The notes beneath the pieces were generated by a model, which was given only the letters and a program-made list of their open reading frames with translations, made no database searches and was not told where the DNA came from. Shown here one piece after another: positions 54,098 through 64,000 of a DNA stretch of 64,000 nt. The translations under genes were made by a program, and so were the position numbers. Source of the stretch: Shouchella miscanthi (GTDB lineage: Bacteria; Bacillota; Bacilli; Bacillales; Bacillaceae_D). Location of the stretch: contig NZ_CP042163.1 of the NCBI RefSeq assembly GCF_007725405.1, forward strand, positions 2,418,001-2,482,000. The letters are read 5' to 3'. How positions within the stretch are numbered: position 1 is the stretch's first letter; every line of letters begins with the position of its first letter.

Positions 54098-54568
54098 CTA
54101 GAACAGAATCGATAAACGGATATTCGCAATTTTATCGTATGGAATAGTATACGTCACAGTACGTGTTTTCACTTTTGTATCAACTGTAAGCTGATCATCT
54201 TCAAAAGCTTTCAGCGTACCTTCAAACGTTTTTTCGCCATTTAAAGGTTCGTATGTTGTGATGTAAACGCCTTTTCCAACCGCTTTCTCCACGTCTGCTT
54301 TTTTCTTTAATGGACGCTCTGCCCCTGGTGAAGATACTTCAAGAAAATAAGCTTCTTTAATAGGATCCGCTTCGTCTAGCTGTTCACTAAGCTTTTCGCT
54401 GACCTTTTCGCAGTCATCTAGATCAACGCCTTTATCTGAATCAATATAAACGCGTAAAAACCAGTTCGGCCCTTCTTTTTTGTATTCTACTTCTACTAAT
54501 TCAAGCTGTAAGTCGTCTACAATTGGAAGGACCAATTGTTCCACTTTACTAGAGACAATTTTACTCAA
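54098..54568 (-). CDS. rimP: Ribosome maturation factor RimP
   Basis: A 156-residue 30S assembly factor and first gene of the nusA-infB operon. [21 protein letters not shown] and the [13 protein letters not shown] motif are diagnostic. The start is TTG after AGGAGGG; the adjacent ATG is out of frame. A terminator-like hairpin lies only 29 bases before the start. Confidence 0.95.
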   Translation of the reverse strand: MSKIVSSKVEQLVLPIVDDLQLELVEVEYKKEGPNWFLRVYIDSDKGVDLDDCEKVSEKLSEQLDEADPIKEAYFLEVSSPGAERPLKKKADVEKAVGKGVYITTYEPLNGEKTFEGTLKAFEDDQLTVDTKVKTRTVTYTIPYDKIANIRLSILF

Positions 54569-54596
54569 ACATCTGTCCCTCCTTTTATCACATAAT

Positions 54597-54628
54597 AAAA
54601 AAACGTATGCCTATAACCAGCATACGTC
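54597..54628 (-). terminator. Terminator-like hairpin in front of rimP
   Basis: ACGTATGC pairs with GCATACGT around a 9-base loop, followed by seven Ts on the minus strand. As a second terminator after that of polC, it may be an attenuator in the rimP-nusA-infB leader. Confidence 0.75.
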
Positions 54629-54671
54629 ATCAGGCATATCCAACTTTTCATGCGCCTAGCGAGTTGCGAAC

Positions 54672-54697
54672 AAAAAGAGTGGGTTGCCCCACTCTTT
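54672..54697 (-). terminator. Terminator of polC
   Basis: AAAGAGTGGG pairs perfectly with CCCACTCTTT around 4 bases, followed by further Ts on the minus strand. Confidence 0.85.
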
Positions 54698-54774
54698 CAT
54701 CATTCCGTATGCTAACTATTACCATAAACGATTTTATCACAGGATAGAGCCTCGCGCAAGGCTTGTTCTCTTTC

Positions 54775-57700
54775 TTAAAATAGTGATAGCTGATTTGATT
54801 CAGGAAGATCGTGTAAACATCCGTGATCAGATAAATTCTCGACAACTGTTTTTGTCAACTTCGCTCGTTGCTGTAGATCCTCTTTTGACAAAAAGTGACC
54901 ATTTTCTCTTGCTTTCACAATATTAAGCGCCGCGTTTGTACCAACTCCGTTTAATGAATTAAACGGCGGAAGTAACGTATCGCCATCCACAATGAATTCG
55001 GTTGCTGACGATTTATAAAGATCGACTTTTTGGAAACCAAAGCCGCGTTCACACATCTCAAGAGAAAGTTCAAGTACTGTTAGGACAGCTTTCTCTTTTG
55101 GCGCAGCGTCTAAGCCTTTTGCATTAATTTCATCGATTTTAGCACGAATCGAACTTGATCCTTTTATCATCACGTCCATCTCAAAATCATCTGCTCGTAC
55201 CGTAAAATACGTAGCATAATAAAGGATAGGATGATGCACTTTGAAATATGCAATTCGTACGGCCATTAATACGTATGCCGCTGCATGGGCTTTAGGGAAC
55301 ATATATTTTATTTTCGTACAGGAATCAATGTACCAATCTGGCACGTCATGCTTTTTCATTTCTTCAACCCATTCAGGCTGAAGTCCTTTTCCTTTACGAA
55401 CAAATTCCATAATTTTAAATGCCAATGACGACTCTAGCCCTTTGTATATTAAATAGACCATAATATCATCACGACACCCAATAACGTCTTTCAATTCACA
55501 CGTACCATTATAAATCAATTCATTCGCGTTACCGAGCCATACATCCGTACCGTGGGATAACCCAGAAATTTGCAGAAGTTCAGAGAATGTGCTCGGCTTT
55601 GTTTCTTCGAGCATTTGACGAACGAAACGTGTTCCAAATTCAGGAATGCCTAAAGTTCCCGTCTTACACATAATCTGCTCTTCTGTTACGCCTAAAATGT
55701 CTGGAGAGGCAAATATTTTCATAACGTCTGGGTCATCCGTTGGAATCGTCTTTGGATCAATACCACTTAAATCTTGAAGCATTCGAATTGCCGTTGGATC
55801 ATCGTGTCCAAGAATATCGAGTTTCAGAAGATTGTCGTGAATTGAATGGAAATCAAAATGAGTGGTTTTCCACTCTGAGTTTTTGTCGTCTGCTGGATAT
55901 TGTATAGGTGAAAAATCGTGAATGTCTTTATAATCCGGCACAACGATAATTCCGCCTGGATGTTGTCCAGTCGTTCGTTTAACACCGGTACAACCTGAAA
56001 CGAGCCGGTCAATTTCTGCTCCTCTCATTAACAAATCGTGATCACCTTGATAGCCTTTCACAAAACCGTACGCCGTCTTTTCGGCAACCGTACCGATTGT
56101 TCCAGCTCGATAGACATATTCCTCACCAAACAAGTCTTTCGTATACGCATGGGCTCTCGGCTGATACTCACCAGAAAAGTTCAAATCAATATCGGGTACT
56201 TTATCTCCTTTGAAGCCTAGAAACGTTTCAAACGGGATATCTTGACCATCTTTTTGATAAGCCGATCCGCATTCAGGACAGTTTGCATCTGGCAAATCAT
56301 ACCCAGACGCAACAGAACCATCATCGAAAAAATGCGAGTGCTGGCAGTTCGGGCAAACATAGTGTGGCGGTAGAGGGTTGACTTCAGTAATTTCCGTCAT
56401 GGTTGCGACAAATGAAGAACCAACGGAACCACGGGAACCTACCAGATAGCCATCATCAAGTGATTTTTTAACAAGCTTCTGTGAAATTAAATAAATAACT
56501 GCGAAGCCGTGTCCAATAATACTGTTAAGTTCTTTTTCTAGTCGTGCCTCAACAATTTCAGGAAGCGGATTTCCGTATATAGCTCTTGCTCTTCCATAGC
56601 TCATTTCGCGCATTTCATCATCTGCACCTTCAATTTTTGGTGCGTATAATTCGTCCGGAATAGGGTGAACCTCTCCAACTTCGTTTGCAATACGATTCGA
56701 ATTTGTCACAACGAGGTCGTGAGCTTTTTCTTCTCCAAGAAATGCAAACTCAGCCATCATTTCATCTGTTGTCCGGAAATGAACAAGTGGAAGTGCTTGA
56801 CGATTTAATGGGTTCGCTCCACCTTGAGAAGCAATTAAAATTTTACGATAGATTGCGTCATTTTCATTAACGTAATGAACGTTGCCCGTTGCTACAACAG
56901 GTATGTTGAGCTGTTCTCCCAACGAAATAATTTTACCGATAATTTCTTGAAGAGCCTGTTCATCTTTAATCAGTTCTCGTTCAATAAGGTGGCGGTAATT
57001 ACCCGGTGGTTGAATCTCTAGGAAATCATAGAATCGTGCGATGTTTTCAACTTCGTCGGCTGATTTCTGCATCATTCCTTCAAATACTTCGCCTTTATCA
57101 CATGCTGATCCGATAAACAAACCTTCTCGATGCTTGCTTAATTCAGAACGCGGAATTCTTGGTGTACGGAAATAATAATTGACGTGAGACATCGTGACAA
57201 GTCGGTAAAGATTTTTTAATCCTTCTTGAGACGTTACATGAATGGTTGCGTGAAAAGGGCGCTGTCGATGAAAATTGCCTTGCCCCATATGATTATTCAG
57301 TTCATCATGAAACATAATCTCTTTTTCCGCTGCATCTTTTACCATTTTCCATAATAAATAGGCTGTTGCTTGAGTATCGTATATAGCTCGGTGATGGCTG
57401 ACTAATTCAATATCGAATTTCTTACATAATGTATTTAACCGATGATTTTTTAATTCAGGGTAAAGAAAACGACCCAGTTCCAATGTATCAATGACTGGAT
57501 TTTTCACTTCTGTAAAGCCCATCTTCTTATATCCCACATTTAAGAAGCCGATATCAAAGCTCGCATTATGGGCAACAATCGTTCCGTTTCCTGCAAATTC
57601 TTTGAATTGCTTAAGTACGTCTAACGGGTCAGGAGCGCCTTGAAGCATGTCATCAGTTATCCCTGTTAAGTCAATGATCGTTGACGATAGTGGCTCTTTA

Positions 57701-59067
57701 GGGTCAGCAAACGATTCAAATGTATCAACAATTTCTCCATTTTTAATTTTGACTGCCGCCAGCTCAATAACCGTATTGTATACAGCAGACAAACCTGTTG
57801 TCTCTACGTCGAATACAACATATTCTTCATCCAATAGCTTACGATGATCTGAATTGTAGGCAATAGGTACGCCGTCATCAACAATATTGGCTTCCATTCC
57901 AAAAATAACTTTTATTCCGTGCTTTTTACTAGCGTTATAGGCTTCAGGAAAGGCTTGTACAACACCATGATCCGTAATCGCTACCGCACTATGTCCCCAT
58001 TTCGCTGCTTGTTCCACATATTGACCAACCGATGCCATTCCATCCATTTGGCTCATCGTTGAATGAGTATGCAGTTCGACTCGCTTTTCTTCTGCTGTAT
58101 CAATACGAGATTTAGGCGTTATTTGATTAAAATCATTCGCAATCATCACAAGATCGCGAACGAATGTATCGTTTTGGATACCTCCACGGACCTTCATCCA
58201 CATGCCTTTTTTCACTGCTTGTAAAATCGGAATATCTTCTTTATCACGTGAAAACATTTTTACTAATATCGAATCGGTGTAATCTGTAATTTTAAACGTT
58301 AACAGCGTTCGACCACTTCTTAGCTCTCGGGTCTCTGCAGCAAACACATATCCTTGAACCGTAATTCTTCGCTCTTCATCCACAATCGCTTCAAGAGGAA
58401 TAGGGTCATCTTTAATTGGATAGCCCATTGATAAATTCGCAGCCGAAACTTGTTTCGTCATCTCTTCCTCTTGACGTTTTTTCTCAAGCATTGCTTCCAC
58501 GACTTTAGAATGATCTTCTTCTTGGCGCTTTCGTACAAATTCATCATACGCTTCTTTTGATTCTTCTACCGATATGTGCAATGGAATCGTCGGCAAACCA
58601 TAACGAGTACAAATTTGTTTGAACGGTTCAACGAGCTTCCGCTTCATTGCTTGACCCTCTGCATCATTTTGTGCAACAAGTGCCAGTGTGCCTTTGCTCA
58701 TATCTGGCGTTTGCTTTTGTAGTGCAGATGCAAGAGGTGGTGACAATAGCGAAAACTCACTCATAATGATTGGCCAGTAGTTGTTCCAAGCGTCTACTGT
58801 CATCTCGTTATGATCGTACGTAAATGTACAAGTTGCTTTAGCAATTTCTTTAAACGTTACTTCTAATTTCGATTTAAACAGTTGAGCTAAATCAGCTGGA
58901 AGTACCGTTTGCAAATGAATATAAAAATGCCACGATTTCGTCTCTCGCGTGATCGCCAATTTTTTTATATAGCCGTTTTCGAAATAGGTATGTCCATCTG
59001 TCGGGACTTGTAATTGTTCGAGTAATAAACGAAGGCGTTCTTCTCTTGATCCCATCTCATTGTTCAC
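54775..59067 (-). CDS. polC: DNA polymerase III alpha subunit PolC (Gram-positive type)
   Basis: The 1430-residue replicative polymerase with its own proofreading exonuclease. The order is: N-terminal domains, OB fold (about 235-310), first PHP part ([14 protein letters not shown], about 331), an inserted DEDDh exonuclease ([11 protein letters not shown], about 418), second PHP part, zinc-binding cysteines (CPNC...CPEC, about 905-930) and the palm with [12 protein letters not shown] (about 961). The beta-clamp-like motif QLSLF ends the protein. The start is GTG with GGAG 9 bases upstream. Confidence 0.98.
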   Translation of the reverse strand: MNNEMGSREERLRLLLEQLQVPTDGHTYFENGYIKKLAITRETKSWHFYIHLQTVLPADLAQLFKSKLEVTFKEIAKATCTFTYDHNEMTVDAWNNYWPIIMSEFSLLSPPLASALQKQTPDMSKGTLALVAQNDAEGQAMKRKLVEPFKQICTRYGLPTIPLHISVEESKEAYDEFVRKRQEEDHSKVVEAMLEKKRQEEEMTKQVSAANLSMGYPIKDDPIPLEAIVDEERRITVQGYVFAAETRELRSGRTLLTFKITDYTDSILVKMFSRDKEDIPILQAVKKGMWMKVRGGIQNDTFVRDLVMIANDFNQITPKSRIDTAEEKRVELHTHSTMSQMDGMASVGQYVEQAAKWGHSAVAITDHGVVQAFPEAYNASKKHGIKVIFGMEANIVDDGVPIAYNSDHRKLLDEEYVVFDVETTGLSAVYNTVIELAAVKIKNGEIVDTFESFADPKEPLSSTIIDLTGITDDMLQGAPDPLDVLKQFKEFAGNGTIVAHNASFDIGFLNVGYKKMGFTEVKNPVIDTLELGRFLYPELKNHRLNTLCKKFDIELVSHHRAIYDTQATAYLLWKMVKDAAEKEIMFHDELNNHMGQGNFHRQRPFHATIHVTSQEGLKNLYRLVTMSHVNYYFRTPRIPRSELSKHREGLFIGSACDKGEVFEGMMQKSADEVENIARFYDFLEIQPPGNYRHLIERELIKDEQALQEIIGKIISLGEQLNIPVVATGNVHYVNENDAIYRKILIASQGGANPLNRQALPLVHFRTTDEMMAEFAFLGEEKAHDLVVTNSNRIANEVGEVHPIPDELYAPKIEGADDEMREMSYGRARAIYGNPLPEIVEARLEKELNSIIGHGFAVIYLISQKLVKKSLDDGYLVGSRGSVGSSFVATMTEITEVNPLPPHYVCPNCQHSHFFDDGSVASGYDLPDANCPECGSAYQKDGQDIPFETFLGFKGDKVPDIDLNFSGEYQPRAHAYTKDLFGEEYVYRAGTIGTVAEKTAYGFVKGYQGDHDLLMRGAEIDRLVSGCTGVKRTTGQHPGGIIVVPDYKDIHDFSPIQYPADDKNSEWKTTHFDFHSIHDNLLKLDILGHDDPTAIRMLQDLSGIDPKTIPTDDPDVMKIFASPDILGVTEEQIMCKTGTLGIPEFGTRFVRQMLEETKPSTFSELLQISGLSHGTDVWLGNANELIYNGTCELKDVIGCRDDIMVYLIYKGLESSLAFKIMEFVRKGKGLQPEWVEEMKKHDVPDWYIDSCTKIKYMFPKAHAAAYVLMAVRIAYFKVHHPILYYATYFTVRADDFEMDVMIKGSSSIRAKIDEINAKGLDAAPKEKAVLTVLELSLEMCERGFGFQKVDLYKSSATEFIVDGDTLLPPFNSLNGVGTNAALNIVKARENGHFLSKEDLQQRAKLTKTVVENLSDHGCLHDLPESNQLSLF

Positions 59068-59094
59068 TAAAAATCACTCCCCCGTGCAAGGAAA

Positions 59095-59118
59095 TGGACT
59101 GACCGATTGGCCAGTCCA
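59095..59118 (-). terminator. Hairpin between proS and polC
   Basis: TGGACTGACC pairs with GGCCAGTCCA (one mismatch) around GATT, with a weak T tract on the minus strand. It may end or attenuate the upstream transcript. Confidence 0.5.
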
Positions 59119-59124
59119 CTTCTG

Positions 59125-60822
59125 TCAATTGGCAAATTCCTTTACCCATTGTACTAGATCTTCTTTTGTTAGCTCAAGCTGTTCGCCTGTTTTTCTTACT
59201 TTTACTTCAACAATTCCTTCACCTGCACGTTTACCAACTGCGATTCGTATAGGAAGGCCAATCAGATCAGCATCTTTAAATTTCACACCAGCTCGCTCAC
59301 CACGATCATCAAATAATACATCGATTCCCGCCTGTTTTAAGTCTGCATAAATCGCTTCCGCTAATGCTTGCTGCTCTTCATTTTTCACATTAAGGGCTAG
59401 TAGGTGAACGAGAAACGGCGCAATGGATGTAGGCCAAACGATACCATTCTCATCGTGATGCTGTTCAATCACTGCCGCAATGGTTCTTGAAACACCAATT
59501 CCATAGCAGCCCATTAGAAACGTCTGCGCTTTGCCGTTTTGGTCAAGGTACTTCGCTTGTAATGATTCAGAATACTTGCGACCAAGTTTGAATACTTGAC
59601 CTACTTCAATGCCTTCTGCAAATTGAAGGGTGCCTTGTCCATCAGGAGATGGATCTCCTTCTTTTACTGTACGTAAATCTTTATAAGCTGTGGCTTGATA
59701 ATCTTTACCCGGTCCGACATTGATATAATGGTAGCCGGTGTCATTCGCACCACAAGCAATGGTTTCCATTCCATGAATACGGTGATCTGCATAAATTGGT
59801 ACAGTGGTCACATTGATGGGGCCAATAGAGCCTGGTGTCGCCCCAAATAACTCAACAACTTCTTCCTCTGTTGCCATACGCAGTTCTTTAGCACCTAGCT
59901 CATGAAGAGCTTTTACTTCATTTAACTCATCATTTCCGCGAAGCAGTAAAAGCGAACCTTTGCCATCGATGAATACCACTAACGCTTTTAAAATATGATC
60001 AGGGTCGATACCTAAGACAGCTGCCGCATCATTGACCGTTTTCGCTCCAGGAGTCGCTTTCTTTTCAAGCAAGCCATATTCCTGTGCTTGAGGCGGCTCT
60101 GGTGCAAGGCTTGAAGCCATTTCAAGGTTCGCTGCATAGTCCGAGCCGTCTGAATAAGCAATGGTGTCTTCACCAACCGAAGCGAGTGCCATAAATTCAT
60201 GGGTGTCCTTACCACCCATCGTACCAGAATCAGCAATAACCGGGCGGAATGTTAGCCCTACACGTGAAAAAATGCGAGAATACGCTTCGTGCATAGCCCA
60301 ATAGGTTTCATTTAAACTTTCTTCTGTGTCATGAAACGAATACGCGTCTTTCATAATAAATTCACGCCCACGCAATAAACCGAAGCGCGGACGGCGCTCA
60401 TCCCTGAATTTCGTTTGGATTTGATAGACATTTAATGGAAGCTTTTTATATGACGTAATGCCATCTTTAATAATGGTTGTAATCACTTCCTCATGGGTTG
60501 CACCGAGGGCAAAATCACGATTGTGACGATCTTTTAAACGAATCAATTCATCGCCCATATCTTCCCACCGACCAGATTCTTGCCAGAGCTCAGCTGGGTG
60601 TAAAGCTGGCAATGTTAATTCTTGCGCGCCAATTCCATCTAATTCTTCACGAATAATCGCTTCAATCTTCGTCATCGCTCTTTTCGCTAATGGAAGATAG
60701 GCATATACTCCCGATGCAAGTTGGCGCATCATTCCTGCCCGAAGCATAAGTTGGTGACTTATCGCTTCAGCGTCAGCGGGCACATCACGCATCGTTGGTA
60801 CTAAATAAGTTGACTGTCTCAT
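59125..60822 (-). CDS. proS: Prolyl-tRNA synthetase (bacterial type with editing domain)
   Basis: A class II synthetase that charges tRNA-Pro. Motif 1 and 2 regions (LPALHPAELWQESGRW, FRDERRPRFGLLRGREF) are intact. An INS editing domain (about residues 225-400) removes mischarged Ala, and motif 3 is GCYGIGVSR. 565 residues. The ATG at MRQSTYLVPTMRD is preceded by AAAGGAAGTGA. It follows rasP by 31 bases. Confidence 0.98.
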   Translation of the reverse strand: MRQSTYLVPTMRDVPADAEAISHQLMLRAGMMRQLASGVYAYLPLAKRAMTKIEAIIREELDGIGAQELTLPALHPAELWQESGRWEDMGDELIRLKDRHNRDFALGATHEEVITTIIKDGITSYKKLPLNVYQIQTKFRDERRPRFGLLRGREFIMKDAYSFHDTEESLNETYWAMHEAYSRIFSRVGLTFRPVIADSGTMGGKDTHEFMALASVGEDTIAYSDGSDYAANLEMASSLAPEPPQAQEYGLLEKKATPGAKTVNDAAAVLGIDPDHILKALVVFIDGKGSLLLLRGNDELNEVKALHELGAKELRMATEEEVVELFGATPGSIGPINVTTVPIYADHRIHGMETIACGANDTGYHYINVGPGKDYQATAYKDLRTVKEGDPSPDGQGTLQFAEGIEVGQVFKLGRKYSESLQAKYLDQNGKAQTFLMGCYGIGVSRTIAAVIEQHHDENGIVWPTSIAPFLVHLLALNVKNEEQQALAEAIYADLKQAGIDVLFDDRGERAGVKFKDADLIGLPIRIAVGKRAGEGIVEVKVRKTGEQLELTKEDLVQWVKEFAN

Positions 60823-60853
60823 TGCGTCACTTCCTTTACTCACTTCATCTAAC

Positions 60854-62107
60854 TTAAGAGAATAGCTTGCTTATATCGTTCCACGTCACCACGATCATCA
60901 ATAACATCACTAAAGCAAAGCCAATAAATTGAATAGCACCTTCTTTTTCTGGCGAGACAGGTTTACCTCGTATAGCTTCGTACGCCAGAAACATTAATCG
61001 TCCGCCGTCCAAAGCAGGAATTGGGAACAAATTAATTACACCAAGGTTGACACTTAGCAGTGCCGCAAAAAAGAATACCTGGTACGTTCCTGCCGCCACA
61101 GCAGAATCCGTTATATTATAAATCCCAACAGGACCAGAAATATAATCAAGTGAAAACTCACCAGTAAGAATCAAACCTAATGTACTAAAAATAGATGTGG
61201 CAAAATCCACAAATGTAGTTGCCGATTCACCAACAGCTGCAACGAATCCAGATTCTCTTAATGGAGCTACGCCAATCACACCGATTTCTTCGTCAATTTC
61301 TGACACATAGTTTGAGCCAGTTGTCAGCGTTACTTCTTGCTGTGCACCTTCACGTTCAAACGTAATCGCCACATCTTGGTTTGGTCTTTCACCAATAGCT
61401 TGCTGCATATCTTGCCAACGTTCTGTTGCATTGCCATCTACAGCGACGATTAAATCTCCAGCTTGCAAACCTGCTTGTTCTGCCGGCGATCCTTCTATTG
61501 GGTCAATTTGATTTGTCGAAAAGCCCGCAATGGAAAACAATCCTAGCAAAATAACATACGCTAAAATAAAGTTCATTAGCGGTCCAGCGAAAATCGCCAT
61601 TGCACGAGCCCCTAATGATTTTGAACCAAACTGACGATGCCATGGTGCATTCATTTGCGCAACTTCATCTTGGACAATCATTGCTTTTTCGTGAATGGGA
61701 TAGCGTACAAGCTCACCTGAATCCTCATCAATGGTTTCAATATAAAGATCGTGAACAAGATCAATTCGTTCAACCTGTACAACATGAGCTTCGGGGTGCT
61801 TTGATTTATTGTTGACAATAATTTCGGTTACACGCTGCTGGTCATCAAATACGAGTCCAACTTCATAACCTGGTCGAATAACCGTTTGCTCTGGCTCTTC
61901 ACCAGCCATGCGAACGTAGCCACCAATCGGTAGTAGACGCACTGTATAAATGGTGTCGTTTCTTTCAAAAGCAAACAGCTTCGGCCCCATTCCGATTGCA
62001 AATTCGTAGCAAAGAATGCCTGCCCTCTTCGCAAAAAATAAATGACCCCATTCGTGTACAAATACAAGCACACTGAATATGGCAATAAAAGCTAGTAACG
62101 TATTCAA
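60854..62107 (-). CDS. rasP: Site-2 zinc metalloprotease RasP
   Basis: An RseP-like intramembrane protease that cuts anti-sigma factors (RsiW) and division protein remnants in B. subtilis. HEWGH (residues 18-22) lies in the first membrane helix, one PDZ domain is in the middle (SPAEQAGLQAGDLIVAVDG), and the LDG metal motif (PALDGGR) is in a later helix. 417 residues. The start is TTG with AAGGCGG upstream, placed by MNTLLAFIAIFS homology. Confidence 0.96.
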   Translation of the reverse strand: MNTLLAFIAIFSVLVFVHEWGHLFFAKRAGILCYEFAIGMGPKLFAFERNDTIYTVRLLPIGGYVRMAGEEPEQTVIRPGYEVGLVFDDQQRVTEIIVNNKSKHPEAHVVQVERIDLVHDLYIETIDEDSGELVRYPIHEKAMIVQDEVAQMNAPWHRQFGSKSLGARAMAIFAGPLMNFILAYVILLGLFSIAGFSTNQIDPIEGSPAEQAGLQAGDLIVAVDGNATERWQDMQQAIGERPNQDVAITFEREGAQQEVTLTTGSNYVSEIDEEIGVIGVAPLRESGFVAAVGESATTFVDFATSIFSTLGLILTGEFSLDYISGPVGIYNITDSAVAAGTYQVFFFAALLSVNLGVINLFPIPALDGGRLMFLAYEAIRGKPVSPEKEGAIQFIGFALVMLLMIVVTWNDISKLFS

Positions 62108-62126
62108 CAGCCATACCGCCTTCCTG

Positions 62127-63269
62127 TTAGTTGTTCATTACACGTGCACGAACTGCTTGATCAACAGCAAGAATTTCTTCAAGTGAAGGATTTGCTTGCT
62201 TTGTGTGTGTATGTAATGCTTGTTCAATCACGTCTTCAATCTGTAAAAATGTAAGTTCACCTTTTAAAAACTTAGCCACTGCCACTTCATTTGCTGCATT
62301 TAAAACGGTTGGCATAGTGCCTCCACTTTTGCCTGCTTCATAAGCAAATTTCATACAGCGATAACGTTCAAAATCAAGATCCTTAAAATGAAGTTTACCG
62401 ATTTCGGCAAGATTCAATCGCTCTCCTTCAGGTCGTGCATAACGATCAGGGTACGTCAACGCATACTGAATGGGTACACGCATATCTGGTGTTCCTAATT
62501 GAGCGATCACACTCCGGTCATGAAACTCTACCATTGAATGAATAATACTCTCTTTATGGATTACTACATCAATATGGTCATAGTCCATGTTAAATAACCA
62601 ATTTGCTTCAATCACTTCCAAGCCTTTATTCATCATTGTAGCAGAATCAATCGTAATCTTTGCTCCCATTGACCAGTTTGGATGGGATAGAGCCTGTTCC
62701 ACAGTGACATCTTGGAGCTCATGTCGAGCTTTATCTCGGAAACTTCCTCCTGATGCAGTTAAAATTAACCGATCAATTGCTTTATGAGGTTCTCCATTTA
62801 AAGCTTGAAAAATAGCAGAGTGCTCGCTATCGACAGGAATAAGTGGAACAGCTTGTTTTTTCGCTGCTTCCATTACTAGATGCCCTGCTGTTACAAGGGT
62901 TTCTTTGTTTGCAATGGCAACAGGTTTGCCTGCTTCAATGGCAGCCAGCGTTGGCAGCAAGCCGACAGATCCTGTAATAGCGGTAACCACAACATCGGCA
63001 TCAGACGACTTTGCAACTTCTACTAAACCAGAGTCGCCATAATAGAATTCCACTTCTTTGCCAAATTCCCTTTGAAGCGTTTTAGCATCCTCTTCTTTTG
63101 CCACCGAAACGAGGTTCGGTTTAAATTCTTTAATTTGGTTTCGAGCCAGCTCGATATTTACACCACAGGACAATGCTACTAAGGAAAATGCTTGAGGATG
63201 TTCCCGAATAACATCTAATGTCTGTGTACCAATTGAACCTGTTGAGCCTAATAAACTAATTTTTTTCAT
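62127..63269 (-). CDS. dxr: 1-deoxy-D-xylulose 5-phosphate reductoisomerase
   Basis: The second enzyme of the MEP isoprenoid pathway, which supplies undecaprenyl phosphate and the DMAPP used by MiaA. The NADPH motif [16 protein letters not shown] (6-21) and the metal-site [11 protein letters not shown] are intact. [20 protein letters not shown] and the catalytic loop follow. 380 residues. The ATG is preceded by GGAGGAG. Confidence 0.98.
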   Translation of the reverse strand: MKKISLLGSTGSIGTQTLDVIREHPQAFSLVALSCGVNIELARNQIKEFKPNLVSVAKEEDAKTLQREFGKEVEFYYGDSGLVEVAKSSDADVVVTAITGSVGLLPTLAAIEAGKPVAIANKETLVTAGHLVMEAAKKQAVPLIPVDSEHSAIFQALNGEPHKAIDRLILTASGGSFRDKARHELQDVTVEQALSHPNWSMGAKITIDSATMMNKGLEVIEANWLFNMDYDHIDVVIHKESIIHSMVEFHDRSVIAQLGTPDMRVPIQYALTYPDRYARPEGERLNLAEIGKLHFKDLDFERYRCMKFAYEAGKSGGTMPTVLNAANEVAVAKFLKGELTFLQIEDVIEQALHTHTKQANPSLEEILAVDQAVRARVMNN

Positions 63270-63309
63270 CGTTTCTCCTCCCCATCTCGCAAGCGAACTA
63301 CTTCATCTT

Positions 63310-64000
63310 TTATATTAATTGCAAAAGATGCAAGAGCGGCATGACAAAGATTAAGCTATCAAACCGATCCAATATACCACCATGTCCAGGTAATACATTT
63401 CCTGAATCTTTCACGGCATAATGGCGTTTTAACGCTGACTCTACTAAATCACCAATTTGCCCAAAAACGGCAGTGGCAAGCATAATAAAGACTGCGGTTA
63501 TGTATGAAGTAAATGCCGGCGTAAGGAAAAAGAACAAACTTCCGACGATAACAGCTAAAACAATCCCACCGAGAGAGCCTTCAATCGTCTTATTCGGACT
63601 AATTTCTGGCCAAAGCTTATGTTTTCCCATCGCTTTCCCAACAAAATAGGCACCAGAGTCGGTTGTCCAAATTAAGACAATGACAAATAAAACGAGCCAC
63701 AGACCAACTTCGGTTACATTTCGAGCCTCTATCAAGAAGTGAAAACCAAACCCAACATAAACGCTTGATAGTATCATAAATCCAACCTCATCAAAGGTTA
63801 GTTTATTCTTTGTTAACACCGTCAGCATTAACAAAATAAGGATGAGAAAAATAAACAATTCTATTTTTGTATTTTCTATCGGAATAAATTGATCAAACCA
63901 GTTCGTTGGAATTAATAGCAGCCACATTGATATAAGCCCGGCTATTCCTCTTAACGATAAGGCTTGAATTTTTTTCATTTTAAGTAATTCCATCATCGCG
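63310..64000 (-). CDS. cdsA: Phosphatidate cytidylyltransferase (5' part outside window)
   Basis: Makes CDP-diacylglycerol, the substrate of PgsA. The last 229 residues are present: about six membrane segments and the family signature (SALKRHYAVKDSGNVLPGHG and the GILDRFD that follows). The frame stays open to the right edge. The first in-window Met aligns about 40 residues into B. subtilis CdsA (ELLRMKK), so the true start lies beyond the window. Confidence 0.95.
   Translation of the reverse strand, partial: AMMELLKMKKIQALSLRGIAGLISMWLLLIPTNWFDQFIPIENTKIELFIFLILILLMLTVLTKNKLTFDEVGFMILSSVYVGFGFHFLIEARNVTEVGLWLVLFVIVLIWTTDSGAYFVGKAMGKHKLWPEISPNKTIEGSLGGIVLAVIVGSLFFFLTPAFTSYITAVFIMLATAVFGQIGDLVESALKRHYAVKDSGNVLPGHGGILDRFDSLIFVMPLLHLLQLI

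Noticed and set aside
60823-60853. T-box leader for proS
   Set aside because: Only 31 bases separate rasP and proS, too short for a T-box.

Overview
The window is a core chromosomal segment of a low-GC, spore-forming member of the Bacillaceae. The gene order from cdsA back to glnA closely follows the Bacillus subtilis cdsA-polC-nusA-infB-pnp-spoVF-dap-spoIIIE-pgsA-recA-rny-miaB-mutSL-hfq-spoVK-glnA block, read here on the minus strand. Sporulation genes (spoVK, cotE, tgl, spoVS, spoIIIE, tepA, dpaAB, ymxH) mark an endospore former. The acidic extracytoplasmic part of RodZ and the overall gene content suggest an alkaliphilic lineage such as Shouchella or Alkalihalobacillus; this is an inference from memory of the families, not a search. 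Only two of 58 genes lie on the plus strand. I see no tRNA, rRNA, CRISPR array, insertion sequence or prophage.

Layout, left to right. 1-4.5 kb: 3'-truncated glnA, ynbB, spoVK and a plus-strand degenerate tyrosine recombinase. 4.5-14 kb: hfq, miaA, an RsmJ-like methyltransferase, mutL, mutS, cotE, ricA and miaB. 14-17.7 kb: tgl (plus), spoVS, ymdB and rny. 17.8-21.1 kb: a four-gene overlapping operon encoding an Mre11-like nuclease and a Rad50/SbcC-like ATPase split into separate polypeptides. 21.2-28.9 kb: recA (with a LexA box), a DbpA-domain DEAD helicase, cinA, pgsA, rodZ, ymfK, ymfJ and ymfI. 28.9-36.7 kb: ymfH, ymfF, spoIIIE, ylzJ, tepA and rnjB. 37-44.7 kb: lysine/dipicolinate genes (dapA, dapG, asd, dpaB, dpaA) followed by ymxH, mlpA and ylxY. 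44.8-54.6 kb: pnp, rpsO, ribF, truB, rbfA, ylxP, infB, ylxQ, rnpM, nusA and rimP. 54.8-64 kb: polC, proS, rasP, dxr and 5'-truncated cdsA.

The genes form several working groups: mRNA decay (rny, pnp, rnjB, hfq, the ricA product), translation and ribosome assembly (infB, rbfA, rimP, rpsO, truB, nusA), DNA repair and replication (mutSL, recA, the split Mre11-Rad50 system, polC, spoIIIE), the aspartate pathway to dipicolinate for spores, and membrane or isoprenoid synthesis (cdsA, pgsA, dxr). Neighbours common in B. subtilis but absent here include glnR and hflX beside ynbB/glnA, pbpX beside recA, and tdh-kbl beside spoVS.

The most unusual item is the split Mre11-Rad50-like operon between recA and rny. 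The N-terminal ATPase half ends at a zinc-hook CxxC, an 83-residue coiled-coil protein follows, and the C-terminal ATPase half is a third protein; all four reading frames overlap. Second is the recombinase with three of its six catalytic residues replaced.
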